This document shows positions 5,794 through 6,481 of a DNA stretch of 6,481 nt, piece by piece. The position numbers were made by a program, and so were the translations under genes. The DNA lies in NCBI GenBank assembly GCA_039931635.1, contig JBDTRO010000223.1, forward strand, positions 1 to 6,481, in the 5' to 3' direction. Numbering within the stretch: position 1 is the stretch's first letter; each line of letters begins with the position of its first letter. This DNA is from RBG-16-66-20 sp039931635 (GTDB lineage: Bacteria > Pseudomonadota > Gammaproteobacteria > Burkholderiales > SG8-39). The notes below the pieces were generated by a model. That model was not told the DNA's origin and did not search any database. It saw only the letters and a program-made list of their open reading frames with translations.

Positions 5794-6481
5794 GCTCCGC
5801 CCAGCCGCCATCGCTAAAAGCGTCCACGTCTACGATGCCGAAACACTGCAGTGGCAGACCGCGGGCAAGACCGGCCTCGCCCTCAAGCCGGTGCGCGAGG
5901 ACCGTGTACTGGGCCGCTTTCTCGGCCTCGTCGCATTCGAGCCGGTGACGCGCAGTGGATTGCACCAGCATACGGGCGTCGCCACCAGCTTCATCCTCGA
6001 TGGCGGGCTGAGCGATTACCAGGGCGCGATCACGCTGCATGAAGCCGGCATCAACCTCAAGGGTGCGACGCACGACGCGGTCGCTTACCGGCGCTCCCTC
6101 ATGGTGTCCCGCCTCGAGGCGCCCGTCATCTACCCGCCCGAGACGGGCCGCGACTATGCCTTGCATTCCGGTCCGCGCTTCGACGAGATCCGCAATCCCG
6201 ATCCGGAAGCTCCGCCCGATATCATCGTCGCGGTGGACCGCCTGCCGGTCCTGCCGACGAGCATCGGCGGCGTCACGCGCCGGATGATTTTCGACTACTC
6301 GCTTTCCCGAAACGAGCACCGCTACGTGCAGATAAGCATGCTGCCCGGCTCGGCGACGCCCGCCTTCACCACCCGCGCGCCGGTGGAAATCTGGGTGCGG
6401 GCGGGCGACCTGCGCATCGGCGGCGGCGCAGCGCACGCCAACTGCTTCGCGATCGTGGAACCGGGCGCGACGATAGAGATC
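5792..6481 (+). CDS. Cupin-domain protein, ChrR-like, two cupin units (runs off right edge)
   Basis: The frame runs 230 codons from ATG 5792 to the right edge without a stop; the 3' end is missing. Residues about 40-110 form a cupin unit: GLHQHTGVATSFILDGG (56-72) supplies H58 and H60 of the HxH metal motif, and GATHDAVAY (91-99) supplies H94, the usual third histidine. The glutamate normally found after HxH is absent (ATS instead), as in several ChrR-like cupins. A second half (about 163-230: RRMIFDYSL, then PVEIWVRAGDLRIGGG) resembles another cupin barrel but lacks HxH, with FTTR at that place, so it is probably not metal-binding. The family includes sensors, dioxygenase-like enzymes and the zinc-binding anti-sigma domain of ChrR; I cannot tell which applies. 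There is no signal peptide. No sigma-factor gene is visible in the window. The start codon shares CATG with the divergent unknown gene and has no clear ribosome site. Confidence 0.85.
   Translation, partial: MLRPAAIAKSVHVYDAETLQWQTAGKTGLALKPVREDRVLGRFLGLVAFEPVTRSGLHQHTGVATSFILDGGLSDYQGAITLHEAGINLKGATHDAVAYRRSLMVSRLEAPVIYPPETGRDYALHSGPRFDEIRNPDPEAPPDIIVAVDRLPVLPTSIGGVTRRMIFDYSLSRNEHRYVQISMLPGSATPAFTTRAPVEIWVRAGDLRIGGGAAHANCFAIVEPGATIEI

Noticed and set aside
5812..5822. Small inverted repeat CGCT-AAA-AGCG at the start of the cupin gene
   Set aside because: A 4-bp stem inside coding sequence is expected by chance at this base composition.
5786..6436. A 216-codon minus-strand open frame opposite the cupin gene
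   Set aside because: The plus strand encodes a recognisable cupin with HxH and further motif residues. The minus frame has no recognisable domain and shadow-like composition.

Overview
The window looks like a core-chromosome segment of a high-G+C proteobacterium, most likely a betaproteobacterium. The reasons are the gene order tpiA - secG - tRNA-Leu(GAG) - nuoA-B-C-D-E-F, separate nuoC and nuoD genes (fused in Escherichia coli), and strong GC bias at third codon positions. This lineage call rests on recalled gene order and protein style, not on a database search.

Bases 1-4930 hold one tight minus-strand block, transcribed from right to left. It starts with triosephosphate isomerase (tpiA), then the SecG translocase subunit, a tRNA-Leu with anticodon GAG, and the first six subunits of the proton-pumping NADH:quinone oxidoreductase (complex I). 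nuoF runs off the left edge. The spacing is minimal: 4 nt between tpiA and secG, 24 nt between secG and the tRNA, 34 nt between the tRNA and nuoA, a 10-nt nuoA/nuoB overlap, ATGA overlaps at nuoB/C, nuoD/E and nuoE/F, and a 6-nt gap at nuoC/D. I see no terminator in the block, so the tRNA is probably cut from a polycistronic transcript. NuoA is the membrane part. NuoB, C and D form the quinone-binding connecting module with cluster N2. NuoE and F form the start of the NADH-oxidising module.

Bases 4969-5793 hold a minus-strand gene of unknown function made of two tandem copies of one domain. Both copies keep an identical 11-residue block. Bases 5792-6481 hold a divergent plus-strand gene for a cupin protein, open at the right edge. 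The two start codons share the palindrome CATG, so there is no intergenic DNA between them.

No stretch over 300 bases lacks a gene. There is no sign of mobile elements, CRISPR or phage DNA. The nuo/tpiA/secG part is ordinary housekeeping. The only part that may be poorly described is the unknown duplicated protein and its head-to-head cupin neighbour. I do not see convincing evidence of a new multi-gene system.
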